This document shows, in pieces, positions 22,668-34,311 of a DNA stretch of 64,000 nucleotides. Under the pieces are notes generated by a model, which had not been told where the DNA came from, ran no database searches, and was given only the letters and a program-made list of their open reading frames with translations. Where the stretch lies: positions 334,360 through 398,359 of the forward strand of contig PYSS01000013.1 in assembly GCA_003049465.1 (NCBI GenBank), given 5' to 3'. The number at the start of each line of letters is the position of its first letter. Position 1 is the first letter of the stretch. The position numbers were made by a program, and so were the translations under genes. The stretch comes from Magnaporthiopsis rhizophila. Lineage: Eukaryota > Ascomycota > Sordariomycetes > Magnaporthales > Magnaporthaceae.

Positions 22668-24666
22668 GTAAGATAAAACAGGGCCAAAAATGGAGATAAA
22701 AAAACTGTGGGAGAGTGGTGTGTGGAGCCAATATGATTCCTTTTACTCAACGCCAGCAGGGTTGCCAGCTCATCTAGCAGGAACCGACAGGCGGCATTTT
22801 GACACAATTTGAGTCATATGGATGCAGGACTCCCCATGATCTTTTTTGCGCTTAAACATGGAAGGTGGGAACTCGGCCGACGTACGCACGCAGAAGCCAG
22901 GTTGTCTGTCGATCGGTGCACGGCGGAGCTCGCGATAGTGAAAGGACGGGTCAGGGTTACTTTTTGTTTTTCTCTTCACGACGAACCTCCTCCTGGCAGC
23001 ACATCGGCAAGGATTATATTTATCCTTTCTTTTCTTTCTTTTTCACTGCCCCCCTGCTCGGTCCACTCATGCAGCGAACCGCAAATGTGGCCCCTCCCCG
23101 CCCGCGATGGGGAGGCCGCAAACTGGGAGCCGGGGTTGTTTTTTTTTTTTTTTTTTCTCACACGCCCGCACACTGTTGCTGCTTTGCTCTCCTCCCTTTC
23201 AACTCCAGCCGCCCGCCCGGCTTCACATCGGTGGGCTTGTGGGCTCCAGGCTCCATCATGGGCTGGTTAGGCTCGACTGCGCATGCATGGGTGCAACGAG
23301 CGTTGCAGCCGAGGAGAAAGACGAGAAAGCGCTGGACTAGGGCGAAAAAAAAGCAACGCTGCAATGCCAGGAGGCTCCATTGCTGTTGGACATGATGGGC
23401 GGACCGCGGCAATGTCGTCTCCGTGAGAAATGAAAAAAAAAAAAAAAAAAAAAAAAAAACCCAAACCCCTCATTCCAAGGTTACTATGGCCCCCAAGGTG
23501 TCATCGGGTGCTGGCGTGATCCAGCGACAGCACGCACATACATCTAGTAGCCGCTGCATGGGTCTGTTCTGCACGCGTCCAAAACAGGCGACCGAATGTT
23601 GGCGGCTGCGCCAACACCAGCGTTTTGAGCTGCATACACGTACCTCTCCCCTTCCCCTCTCTGTTTAGCGACGGGGCGGCGGGGAAATCCATCATGACGC
23701 ATCATGGCAGTGCTGGGTTAGGTAGGCACAGGCTGGCTGGCTGGCTTGCTGGCGGCCGAAAATGCGACCGCCGCGGGCTCCACTTTTCGGCATCGTCGCT
23801 GTGCTGTATCAAGCTACCTACCGAGGTGGCAGGTAGGTCGACACGCCGAAGATCTTCCGTCCGAGTCGTATGTACGTAAGTAGCTCGGGATAGGTTTCTA
23901 GGACGGCGCCGCGCAAACCCCGACGAAACTAACCCTGGCCGATGGCGACCCAGCCAGAAAAAAAACCTGTTTTATTTTATGTTTTATTTTCGCCGCTACC
24001 CCTCCCCCGCAGGCTCGCCGTCGGACGGGGCGGTTATGGCGGCTGTCAGCTGGCAGGGAGCTCGACGGCGCGCATCTCGATGCGGTGCGGTATCGTGCTT
24101 GGTTCCAGTAAAGTTTATGGTGAGGGGCATGCCCCCCCTTTTTTTTTTCCATACTCGCCGACGCTTCCGAATAAAAAGGCTGAAGGTTTTTGCTTGCGTC
24201 AACTTCAGCCACCAACCCCTCACAACGGTGCACAGGAGACGGGCCGAGAGGAGTGGAAAACAAAAGGCTAAGTGCAGGTATTTAATCTAGGTAGATAGCG
24301 TCAAGCTGACTTCCTAGCTGCTACGGTGGGCTTGGCAGCTTGCGTGCGTACAGTAAGCGGCATTGTTGGAAACAACGCTTAGCATTTGGCACGTACGTTG
24401 CTCTGCCGTTTTGGCTTGCGTGCTCACTCAGCGGGCCAATGACGATAAGTAGATGCATTTTAGGCTCGATAGTAAGATTGATTGCATGCACGCGATCTAT
24501 GCAGTCAAACACGAGAAACCAACGCGGCCTAAAACACAGCTACCGTAGCAGACAGGACGGCACGCGCTTGTGTTGGAGCCGGCCGCTAGAAACCTTTGAG
24601 AAGGTTTCCCGTGCATGCACCACCATCCATCCCCGCCGGCGCTCCCTCGCAATTTTGACGGGTGCC

Positions 24667-24702
24667 TTTTTTTTTTTTTTTTTTTTTTTGGGGGGGGGGG
24701 GG
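24667..24702. repeat. T23-G13 compound homopolymer
   Basis: Twenty-three T directly followed by thirteen G, about 100 bp before the only ambiguous base (N at 24798). Could be genuine or an assembly-difficult site. Confidence 0.8.
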
Positions 24703-27700
24703 CACTTTCGGCAAGGTCAGAGCATAGCTTTAGCGCATATTCCAGGCTGATGCGAAGCGAGGCGCAATAAATTCAGGCGCTAAAATCTCAGCGCTATNTG
24801 CATAGACCTCTCTGGGTCCTATGGTTGAAATGAGGCCCATCTAGTCGAGACTTGGCGGGTTGTTTTAAGGCCGAAGCCGGCCACGTTGTCCTTCGGCTTC
24901 ACCGCAGCCGTGCCAGCCTTGTTGGCGCCATGCGGTGGAAACGGGCGCGCAGCCACCGAGATTTCCACCCTGGTTGGTTCTGCGACGGAGCACGAAGCCG
25001 AGCCTCATTTTGACTTTTTGTTATTATTAAATTCCGCCCCTTTTCCGGTCAACTGCCGACGGGCGTTCTTGCAACGACAATGTCCGTGAGCGGCTTTCTC
25101 GGAACCAAACCCATGGCCGGTGCGTGCGTGCGTGCGTTTAGTCTAGGCCTCCTCTCTTTCCCACCACAACTTACGGGGGTTCGTCTCGCGAAGGGACGAC
25201 GGGAAGTAAAAAGCAAAAGCTTGGCCTGAACGTTGCGGGCCACAAATAGCGAAACTACCGAGTTCTGGACTGCAAGGCACCGAACAAAACCAAGCATCTG
25301 GGCGCGCCAGCAGCCGATGAGCCAAAAAGTCTAAGCGTGGCTGCATGACCTAGGCCCTCTCGCAACGTATTTCTCTTTGGCAGGAGAACCTATCGCTCGC
25401 TCGCCCCTGATGATGGACGCGGGCCCAGGACCCAATGCGGGAAACCTTGGACGGTGTCTAGAACCCGACCGCTGGTCCTAGGTTCCTTGACCCGACGGTA
25501 CCTGCGCTGTGCTTGTGCTGCCATGTTCCTCTCCCTCTCGTCTCATCATCCCGCCCGCTCCTAATCTGGCAGCAAAAACGGTGACGCACCAAAGCGCCGG
25601 ATGTTTTGTTTATGCGGGCTGCACTGCTACATACTCCCCGCCTCACCGATTCTTTTGGTCTGTCTTGTCACTTTCAGTCATTCACACATCCTTGTCGCTT
25701 GCAAGGCAAGGGGCTTTGTAAATTCGTTTAGCTTCGGGTTCGGCCGATTGAGACAGCGAGCTGGGCTGATAAACGGTGTGACCACATGAAAAAAATAAAA
25801 AATCCCGCCAAGTTGAAATTAATAGGGCAAAATAGCCAACGCACGGAGGAGGCTCGTGGAGCATTGGAATTGTTCCACGGGGCTTCTCTTGCAGGGAACG
25901 GGGCGCCTTGGCAAGGAAAAAAAAAAACCTTGGCGTTGCGTGACGACGCCCGGCTCCTGCTCGGTGTCTGGTGTCTCCATCACAAGCGTCATTATGGGGC
26001 CCCGGGGGAAATTTGGCAATGGCAGCAAGACCCGGAGCAGCGTCTTTAAGTCTCAGATAGACGCTTTCGGCTTCTAGCGCGAGGAGGAAAGAGGAAGGGA
26101 AGAGGAAAAAAAAAAGGGGCTCTTGTCTAGTCCTTCTAGCTCGACCCGTGCGTAAATGATAATGGTCGAGAGCAAACTGCGCCCTGACGCGTGCCGGTTT
26201 CTCGCCGACTATTTCCTAAAACCGCAGTTGTTTGATGCTTTCAGGAAGTAATTTGCCCTGCCAACTTTTTTTTTTTTTTTTTCCTCTTTCCCCTCCCGCG
26301 CTCTCACCCAACAGACGGGATAACGGCTCCTCTTTTGCCCTACCCCAGTCGCAGTGGCGCGTGTCTGGGGACTCTTGCCGAATTACGATTTCGATCCACC
26401 ACGCTTTGATGCGGTTGGAGAATGGAAAACGCCAAAGTTAAAAGAAAAAGAAGGGAGTGGAGGTTACCCTCTGGTTCCATTAGCCTTTGCGGAATTTCCA
26501 TCCTTTTGGTTCGGCGCGGCCGCGCCGCCCTTGCCCGCGCCCGAGGTTGAGCAAGCAACGGGTCTGGTCGCTCCACGAGAACCAGACGGAAGGTTTTTTC
26601 CCCTCACGCCCCTTGCTTGGATTTCAGATTTCAGGGGGGGGAAATAGAAAGGAAAAGAAGACCAGGAGGTCTGGGCCCGGGAGTTTAGTTTTTTTTTTAC
26701 CCCTACAGTAGAAAAAAAAAGAAAGGCCACACAACCTTGAGCGACTGGCTGAAGTCCCAGACGTCCAGTTTCGACGCGCAAAACAGACTTTTCCTCCTGC
26801 TGCAGCGGCCATGCCTGCATTGCAGCGCCCGCGCCGCGGCTCGTGTGAAATTGCAAAGGGGTGCACGTCCTGTCGCGGCCCCTGAAGGCCATGCCGACGC
26901 TGAGGTATCAAGGTGGTTGAAAAAAAAGGGGGAAAAAAGAAGAAGAAACAAGACAGGACGCCGTGCGCTGCAGGCAGTACCTAGGGGGAAACGTGGCAAA
27001 CAGAATCATTCGGCTGAGTTGCCGGATTCGGCCAACACTTGTCTCAAGGCGTTTGCTGCAGCAGCAGCAGCAACAGCAGCAAGCAGCATGAGGAAAGCTC
27101 TGCGGTGCACGAAAACGTCAATTCGCCGTTTCTGGTTCTGCCGAGTCGAACCACCAAACACAACACTAGACGACGCTGAGGGGGGCAGGGCGGCAGGCGT
27201 ATCGCAAGGCCACGAGGCGCCTTGCCACCATCTTCCTTTCTGATACAAATCGGGATTGCATCGTGGCTTGTGTGGGGGGTGGTGACAGCCCAGCCCGGCC
27301 CCAAAGCCTCGTCGAGCACTGCTGTGCTTGTGCTATTTTTGAACAAAAACGGCACGGACGGGCGAGAATCACCAAATCTAATGATATTCTTCAGGATGAC
27401 TTGGCCGATGAGGGGTCGTCGTCCCTCTCATCAAATCGCAGCCCCGGGCAGGTTATTAGGCATTCCGTATAATTCAATGCGTGCGTGCTTCAGCTTTTGC
27501 TCTTTCGTTCGTGTTTCTCGCCCGACAAATTAATTTTAAGGTGCCGTGCTTTGGAATTTGCATCCGCCCCTTTATTTTCCATGCTGGGCTGGCCCCCCTT
27601 TCGCAATCAATCCCGCTCTGGTTTCTCTGCCCGCCCGGTCCCTTCAGGTGGGGTTTTCGTTCGGACCCCAGCCCAGCGCCTGCTGGGGCTTTTGGGGCTG

Positions 27701-28960
27701 GAAGGGCTGCAAAATTGCGCTGGGGACGGCGGCTGGATCGGCTGTGCTCAACTGGGCTCTCATGATCACGTATTCCCCTTCGCTGGGACCGCCCAAAATC
27801 CCACTTTTTTGTGTTCTGGGGAAAGGATCAAGGCTGGAGGCGCATCGGCGGGGCGTGTGGTTGTTTTCAATTGCCAATCTTGCTTTTCTCTTCTCTTTGC
27901 TTCTTCATCCATCCGTCCGTCCATTTTTTTTTTTTTTTTTTTTTTTTTTTGCAGTTCTCGGGCGCGCCCGACGTGAATGTGTGCTGGAATGGGGGGCCAT
28001 CGCGTGGGCGCTCAAATGATGCGAGGGCACAGGGAGCCCCTGCCATGGCCTGTTTCATTTTGTGGTTGCGGGCGCTTCAGTGGCTTCACCCAGGCCCAAA
28101 GCCCAGCCTTCGTCACCGCACAGTGATGATGTGGTCCTGGGCGGGGGACTGTAAAAAAACCAAAAAAATAAAAAATAAAAAATAAAAAAGCGATAAAATA
28201 AAAGGCAGGTACGTACCGGGACAGAGGGGTGGGGACGTGGCGGCGAAAAAGGGGGTGGTGGTAACTTGCGACACCCCTCACGCCCCTGGTCACGCTGTCC
28301 CTTGTCCTCGTCCGCGTGGACGTGCTCTGGTTGAGAAAGAGGGCAGGGGTGTTTTGGGTGTGCCTTCAGGCTTTGGCAAGGATGTTGCTCCAGCCGTCGA
28401 AAAAGGTACCTGAGCCCAAAGTAGAGTCAGAGATGCGGTGAACGGCGGGCGTGTGGGCAAGCGTCTCCTGGTTTGAGAAAGGGAGGTACGAAGCAGGGCG
28501 TGGGCAAGGAAACACCCCTGCCCGCTCACTCTGTCATCCCCAATTGTGGATCAGGCTGCCCCGAGCCCGGGCACAGCATTTCACATTTTGCTCTAATGAG
28601 GCGATCTTCACACTTGCCGGGCGAGAAAAAAAAAAAGAGATAATAAGACAGGGCCCCTTCCCTCCATCTCCCTCGTCCGGTCGACCCATTGTCAGCCCAA
28701 CAAACGAAACCCATCAGATCATATCGCAAACACGAGAATTGACATCTTTTGCACTCGGACATTTTTTGTCAAACGCTTATATCTCGCCTGCTTCCCTCTC
28801 TTCCTCCACCTGGTCCTGTCTTGCTTGCCTCGACAGTCCACCAACCGCCTACCATCACCATAACCACCGCCACCACCACCATAATCGGATCTCTCCAACA
28901 GCAGAGATCCTCACCACGCAGTCCTCGGTCCTCCCCAGGCTTCCAATACCAACCACCAAA

Positions 28961-29053
28961 ATGCCCGCCCAGCGTCCCTCGCAGCTCCCGCCCTGCCCCG
29001 GCCCGCCGCCGCAGCGCCCGCTTCCTGCTCTGCCCACCAAGTTTAGGGATTAA
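28961..29053 (+). CDS. Possible 30-codon proline-rich ORF / uORF
   Basis: The ATG has an excellent context (ACCACCAAAATGCC) at the end of a roughly 200-bp leader of CT/CA-rich sequence that looks like a real fungal 5' UTR. The frame encodes a 30-residue proline-rich peptide starting MPAQRPSQLPPCP and ends at TAA. No longer downstream frame or clear donor site follows, so it may be an upstream ORF of a transcript whose main CDS I cannot see, a tiny gene, or a non-coding transcript. Low confidence as a protein gene. Confidence 0.25.
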   Translation: MPAQRPSQLPPCPGPPPQRPLPALPTKFRD

Positions 29054-30887
29054 ACGGGCTCCGGCTGCGTCGATCGGGGGGGGCTTCACGGCTCCCACCA
29101 TGAGCTCCCCGGTCCATCCCAACAACCCAAACCCATGCAACAAACACGCCACCCTCAACTCGATCTGCTTTTTTCTTGTTGTCGGCAGCCTCTCTCTCCC
29201 CTCATGTGCAACAACAACCGCCAGTCCTGGCCGACAGCAAACATACACACACACACATGAAGCGGGCTGCATCTCGGGTGCAGCACATGGCTTCGCACCG
29301 CTTTGCTTGGAGGCGCCAGACCCTCTACCGAGTAGAGAAGAAGAGCATCGACGGGGTGCGCCCTGACTGAGCGGTCTGCTTGCTTCTCAGCCGGCCCCGA
29401 CTCGCTGCTGCATACGCAAACGGAACCACAGCCCAACACACACATATGCACGCAATCGCGCAGGCAGCCCGGCCGGCAGGTGCTCCACTCCACCCCAGCG
29501 AGCCTCGCCGCCCACCGCCGCTCGGTGACATACCACCCACCACCTAGCTGGCGCCCTTCCGGATCGCTTTTTGCTTCTTATCATCATTGAACGTTTTCGC
29601 TCTCGACTCTGCGACTTCTTTTTTGCAACTCGTTCTTCCAATAATCGCCGACAGCTATTACAACTAGTCACACCTTAATCAGCGACGGCCGCCGGCTGCA
29701 TTTCCCAAGGACTGGCTCCAAAGGAGGCACACACACACACACACACACCGAGCTTGGCCTGCATTCGCATTCGCCGTCACACGCATACTTTTTGCCTTGG
29801 CATTCTTTTTTACTACTCCACCGTGGCGCCTATCTATACAGGACGCATTACACGTGTACTTATAACTGGGTCTTGTTCTAATCAGGGTTGGATTTGCTTT
29901 GCTTTTTTTTTCTTGGGCGAGAGGGAAATTAACCCCCGGCGTATGGGGGGGTGGATCTTATGAGCATTATGTTTTTCTCTTTTCTTTCACTCTCGCATGC
30001 TTCCATGCGAGAGCTTTCCTAGTGTTTGCTCTTTTCACGGCGTCGTATTAAAAGAACTGTACATCGTCGCCGATACCCCCCTCCACCCTCTAATAGATTG
30101 GGCAGGAGACAATGCTTGCAATAACAGCCTAGGATTTTTATGGCCTAGCTATGGATTTTAACGTTTCTTTTATTTTCATGAGCATTTCCCTCGAATCTCG
30201 TATCGTCTCGCTATGAAGCCGTGCGCAATCAATAGTGTTCGAACATGAAGACACGAATGTCTCCCATCACGTGCATGCTTCAAAGGTGTTTGTGTCCCCT
30301 GCGGCAGCGGCATTCGGCTTTTCGGGATGTTGTTAACCCAACAAACCGCGAGTATCGACATGGAAAAGGCAATAGAATCGCAATTCAAGGTAAGATTGCA
30401 GATGGGACTCACAAACATGATTTTTTCCCAGACTCAGGGATGCTGTGAGTGTGGCCGGGGATCCCGCCTGTTCATCATTGCTCCCCGGATCCTGACCAAA
30501 AACCAGGGGTCAATAATCCGGCAACCATCCACCCGGCCGTTAAAAGGAAAAGAAAAAGCTCCTCTATGCGGGCCCCTGACAGGAATCTCCCGACGACCGC
30601 ATGTTTTTGACTGACTGACCGACTGCTCGGAGACAGCCGACACTGAACGTCTCAAAGGCCCTTGCTCCTTTCTCCTCTTTAACGTCCGGCACCTACCTAT
30701 GTATCGCCGCCTCCCGCGCTCCGGGCCCGCGCATGTCCGTGTCTGCCGCATCCCTATTCCCCCGCCCCGCGGCACAACGCATCTTGGATCTCGCCGTTTT
30801 AAGCTAAAAGCCCGGGAGGTTTTTTTTTTGTTCAAACCTCCACTCTTTTTTTTTGTTTGAAGTGACATTATCCTTCCCCCTTCTCTT

Positions 30888-30936
30888 CGGCATTCCGAGG
30901 ACGTCCGCGCAAAACCGACATTTCCTCGGAATGCCG
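30888..30936. repeat. Perfect 14-bp inverted repeat, 21-bp loop
   Basis: Arms CGGCATTCCGAGGA (30888-30901) and its exact reverse complement (30923-30936). Each arm contains a CGG...CCG pair, the half-site type bound by Zn2Cys6 regulators, but no associated gene is visible. Confidence 0.8.
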
Positions 30937-31046
30937 CCCCATCGTTCACATTAAGAAACCCACACCGGATCCGCCTTGCTATGTGATGTACTTCACCCTA
31001 CGCGATCATTGATCATATGTTCTTTTTGCGCGACTTTTTTTTTATG

Positions 31047-31078
<32 letters not shown>
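31047..31078. repeat. (CCTG)8 microsatellite
   Basis: Eight perfect CCTG tetramers followed by GGGC/GGGCA repeats. Confidence 0.9.
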
Positions 31079-33832
31079 GGCGAAGCGGGCGGGCAAGCGG
31101 GCGGGCGGACACCGTGGTGAACAAGGGGGCTTCAGATTTCACACACAAGTGGCTCACTCTCCCCCTGCCCAAGTGTGGGTGGGCGACAAAAAAGAGAACT
31201 GACAGCCTATTACATCATTGTGGCCCTATGCGGGCAAAGTGAGGCGGGATGTTATGTGTGGATTCCTGCAGCGGGCATATCCGGCCGAGCTCGAGCACGC
31301 CTCTGGAGGTTGGTGTGTAGCAGTGAAGAGCGCCGCCGCCCGCGGCCGCCGCCTTGTGAGGCGCCGCCTCCTTCCCGCTCAGACGCGCCAAGCAAAGAGT
31401 TTACGTACGCGCGTCGATTTTATTTTCATATTTTTTTTTTTCCTCTCTTGCCCGTTTTGCCTCTTCCTGGCTCTCTGTCAAGATAGATCCGTGGGGTGGG
31501 GTGCTGCCCGTTGTGGTCGCCCAGCGGATCTCGATTTCTGACATCAATTTCATCCCAACGGCCAGCCAGCCAGCCAGCCAGCTAGCCAGCCAGCCCGCCC
31601 CTTCCCTAGGAAAACCCAAAGTGACAATCCGAACGATGCCAAGACGAAAGCCGGGGTCACGAGCGGTTGAGAACTTCTTCCAAACGCCTGAGGGGCCATC
31701 CAAACCAGAGACTTGTCGATCCGGAGCTGCTTCCTCACTCGTCGAAATCTAGCCTGCCGGCCGCGTCTGGTCCGATTATGCATGCATGCAGCTAGGTCTA
31801 CGTGTAAATAGTGGGAATGGCAACATAAACCCAATGCTGTGTGCTGCTGTGCTCGCCGTTGTGGGTATGGAGGTGATATGATGTGCTTTTGACGTGGCGG
31901 AAGTGTGATGTGCAACTCGCTTCGTCTCGATTGCACGCCCACTTCCAGAGCAGAGCGGGTCGGTGGGGACCTTGACCCCGTGGGCCAACCGCTGTCATCG
32001 CCAAAAGTTCCATCTATCTAGGCATTGAAAATCGCAAAACCCCGCAGCAGCTTAGGTGAAAAAAGAAAATATAAGACGAAGCGGAGAGAGGCCATAAACG
32101 GGAGCCGAGGTTCAAAAACGGGCGGGTTGGCAGGCGTTTAGGAAATCCCCTCCCGAGAGCAGGTTGGCGTCCGTTTGAGCACTAGCCAGGTATCTACAGG
32201 TACCGAGGTAGCATCTGCCCATGGGTTTCTGCGCCGTGTGGTAGCCTCGATAAAAGCAATGATGATGGCATCATTTTTTGGCCGCCGCTACCCGACGCTC
32301 TCTCGACTTTGGCTCGGGCGGATATGCATGTAGGAGGACTCCATCGCGATGGGGCTCTATTCACCGGGTTCGGCACCTGGTGGGGGTTTCTTTTTTTGTG
32401 ATGCGAGGTGGTCATCAGGTCGGTGCTGTCGGGGATGTCCTCGACGGCTGGTGGCCCTTTTCCACACTGCGGAGAGTAGCAACCCGCTCGTTCAATTTCT
32501 AAGCTTTGCTTACGGGAGGGGCTGGAAAAGATACTATTTACAAGGCAGGGGGAGGGGCGTGGCATATTTTTGCTGGGAAATTGCCGACCTGATCTACCGA
32601 TCGGACTGCCCTTGCATATGGTGAGCCTCCATACACACAACGTTTCTCGGGGCAACATTGCGTTCCATGGCGGGTAAGTCGGATGAAGGTAAAAGAGTGC
32701 TTGTTTTGGTGGCATCGAGCACTGATATCTGGAGCTCCGCCTTGCCATCGGGCCTCTTAACGTTTTTGATAATCTGCCGTACCTTGGATCACCACCGCCT
32801 TTGACCCACCCCATTTCTCTACCCCTTGTCAAGTCAGGCAAGGTCATATTGATGAAGTTGGGGCTTGGCCACCAAGGTCGAGACCCCATCTTAACTGAAA
32901 CGGGTCTGCAAAAGTACTTTTTGGAAACCGCAGTCGACGAGCAAGAGTCTGCCATGTTCCCGCTGGGTTGAACTGACCAAGCAAGCTTGCCGAGCAACTT
33001 AACGAAGCCACATCTGACGAGAGAGAGTTGGGCCGTGCGGCGCGGGCCTTCTTGCTGTGTGCCTACCTGTCGACGAGGAAGGTTTGTCTGCCTGGCGCGG
33101 CGCCAAGCTGCAGGTTGGCCCTGCCAGGACGGCGACGAGATGGCATCGTCAGCCTTGGATGGCATACGACTATCCACTTACGGCCATGGTGTGTACTAAT
33201 GTGCTAGGGCCCTGCCGACTCATTACTCGGGGCTGCGGGGGAGGAGTAAGTTCGCATCAGAGTCTGCACGGCGAGTCGAGGAGGCCACAAGGCGTAAGCC
33301 CCTTCGAGCCAAGTCCCGAGACCGGGAATTTGCCCGTTCGATCAAAACATCATGGGCAATCACCGGCTCAGCGGTCAAAGCCCTCTTTTCCCCATTGATC
33401 ATCGTGAAAGTTTGGTGGCCAACGGGAGCCAGCTTGTTTCAGAAAGAGAGAAACCGCCACTCACTTTCCTGCGAGGCTGTGTTTATCGTTCGGCGGTGGA
33501 TCGATCGACACTCCTCACCGGCCGGGGGCGGCCCATCTCGGCATTGGGTTTGTCGGGGTGCGGTCGGAGTCGGCATCATCCAAGCACGGCAAAGGGGGTC
33601 GTTTCTCCTCGGGGAGTGTCTTGGTCGCCGACTTCCAGTTGAATGTTTCGTTTCATCAATGCGTATGTCATCACGTGCCGACGCGTGCTTGCTTTTTTAT
33701 TTATGTTGGGTGATGGAACCGTAACAGTGGGGTCGTAAGAGGGGTCAAGCGTGTCACTAATTGGCTAATTGGGCGCGTCTGAATGCCTTCAAGTTTTTGC
33801 CTTGACTGGGCTGCCAGCTTTCTCGGATAGGA

Positions 33833-34159
33833 TCATCCGGAGCCGGTGTTCTCAAAACAACCACCGCCTTTCCTGAGTCGGTCTGCTGGCTGCGGCGCCC
33901 GCATCTGCCGATCCACCACGTGTGTGTACAGGATCCCGACGAACCTAAAATAGAGAAGCTGGTCATCCCCCTTGCTTCTTCGTCCGAGCTCCCAGGCTTT
34001 TGGATCCTTTTCGGCGACGTACCAGCCATCAACCAACCGTTCGGTTTTCCGCGGAGAGAAACGGAGCCTGGCGAAACGGCCGGTCGAGATTAGCTGGCGC
34101 GTTTCAACGGCTATTTCTGCCGGCGAGGAGCCCCTGGCGCAAGCAGTGACAATCTGCAT
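33833..34159 (-). CDS. Doubtful short gene divergent from SAM37
   Basis: Reverse frame of 108 codons from ATG 34159, opening MQIVTACARGSSPAEIAVET and continuing with RFARLRFSPRKTERLVDGW. The composition is more protein-like than neighbouring frames, and an intron from GTACGT to TTTTAG inside it would also keep the frame open. No family recognised; 150 bp from the SAM37 start it could equally be chance. Confidence 0.2.
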   Translation of the reverse strand: MQIVTACARGSSPAEIAVETRQLISTGRFARLRFSPRKTERLVDGWYVAEKDPKAWELGRRSKGDDQLLYFRFVGILYTHVVDRQMRAPQPADRLRKGGGCFENTGSG

Positions 34160-34311
34160 GCTGAGGGGTAGGCAGCCTGCCTGCTCGTGGGTCTGGGCCT
34201 AGTTCCTGAGCCCGTTTGACACAGCTGCTGTCTTCCCCTGCCGCCTGCCAGCCTCTCCTGACTTTGCTCCGCCGCCGCAAAGCGCCTGGCGCCGGGATCT
34301 GGCCAACGGCC

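Larger units (their letters stand above)
21297..28960. other. Gene-poor stretch with many homopolymers
   Basis: No supportable gene. Notable sequence: long A-run at about 23430-23459, T-run at 23140-23156, T-run then G-run at 24667-24702, one ambiguous base N at 24798, T-run at 26265-26282, T-run at about 27925-27950, and A/T-rich simple sequence at 28150-28202. Composition is mixed and not depleted in GC, so it does not look like RIP-mutated transposon DNA. Confidence 0.55.
29054..33832. other. Gene-poor stretch, last part of the desert
   Basis: Contains CA microsatellites (29243-29258, 29730-29747), a (CCTG)8 run, a CAGC/CCAG tetramer run at 31560-31593, and the hairpin at 30888-30936. A 327-codon reverse frame at 32194-33177 opens at GTG and has no recognisable family; it is not accepted as a gene. 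Confidence 0.5.

Noticed and set aside
31047..31078. Regular repeats suggestive of an array
   Set aside because: Simple CCTG microsatellite without spacers; CRISPR is not expected in a fungus.
32194..33177. 327-codon open frame (-)
   Set aside because: Opens at GTG; basic, random-like composition; no promoter or family features.
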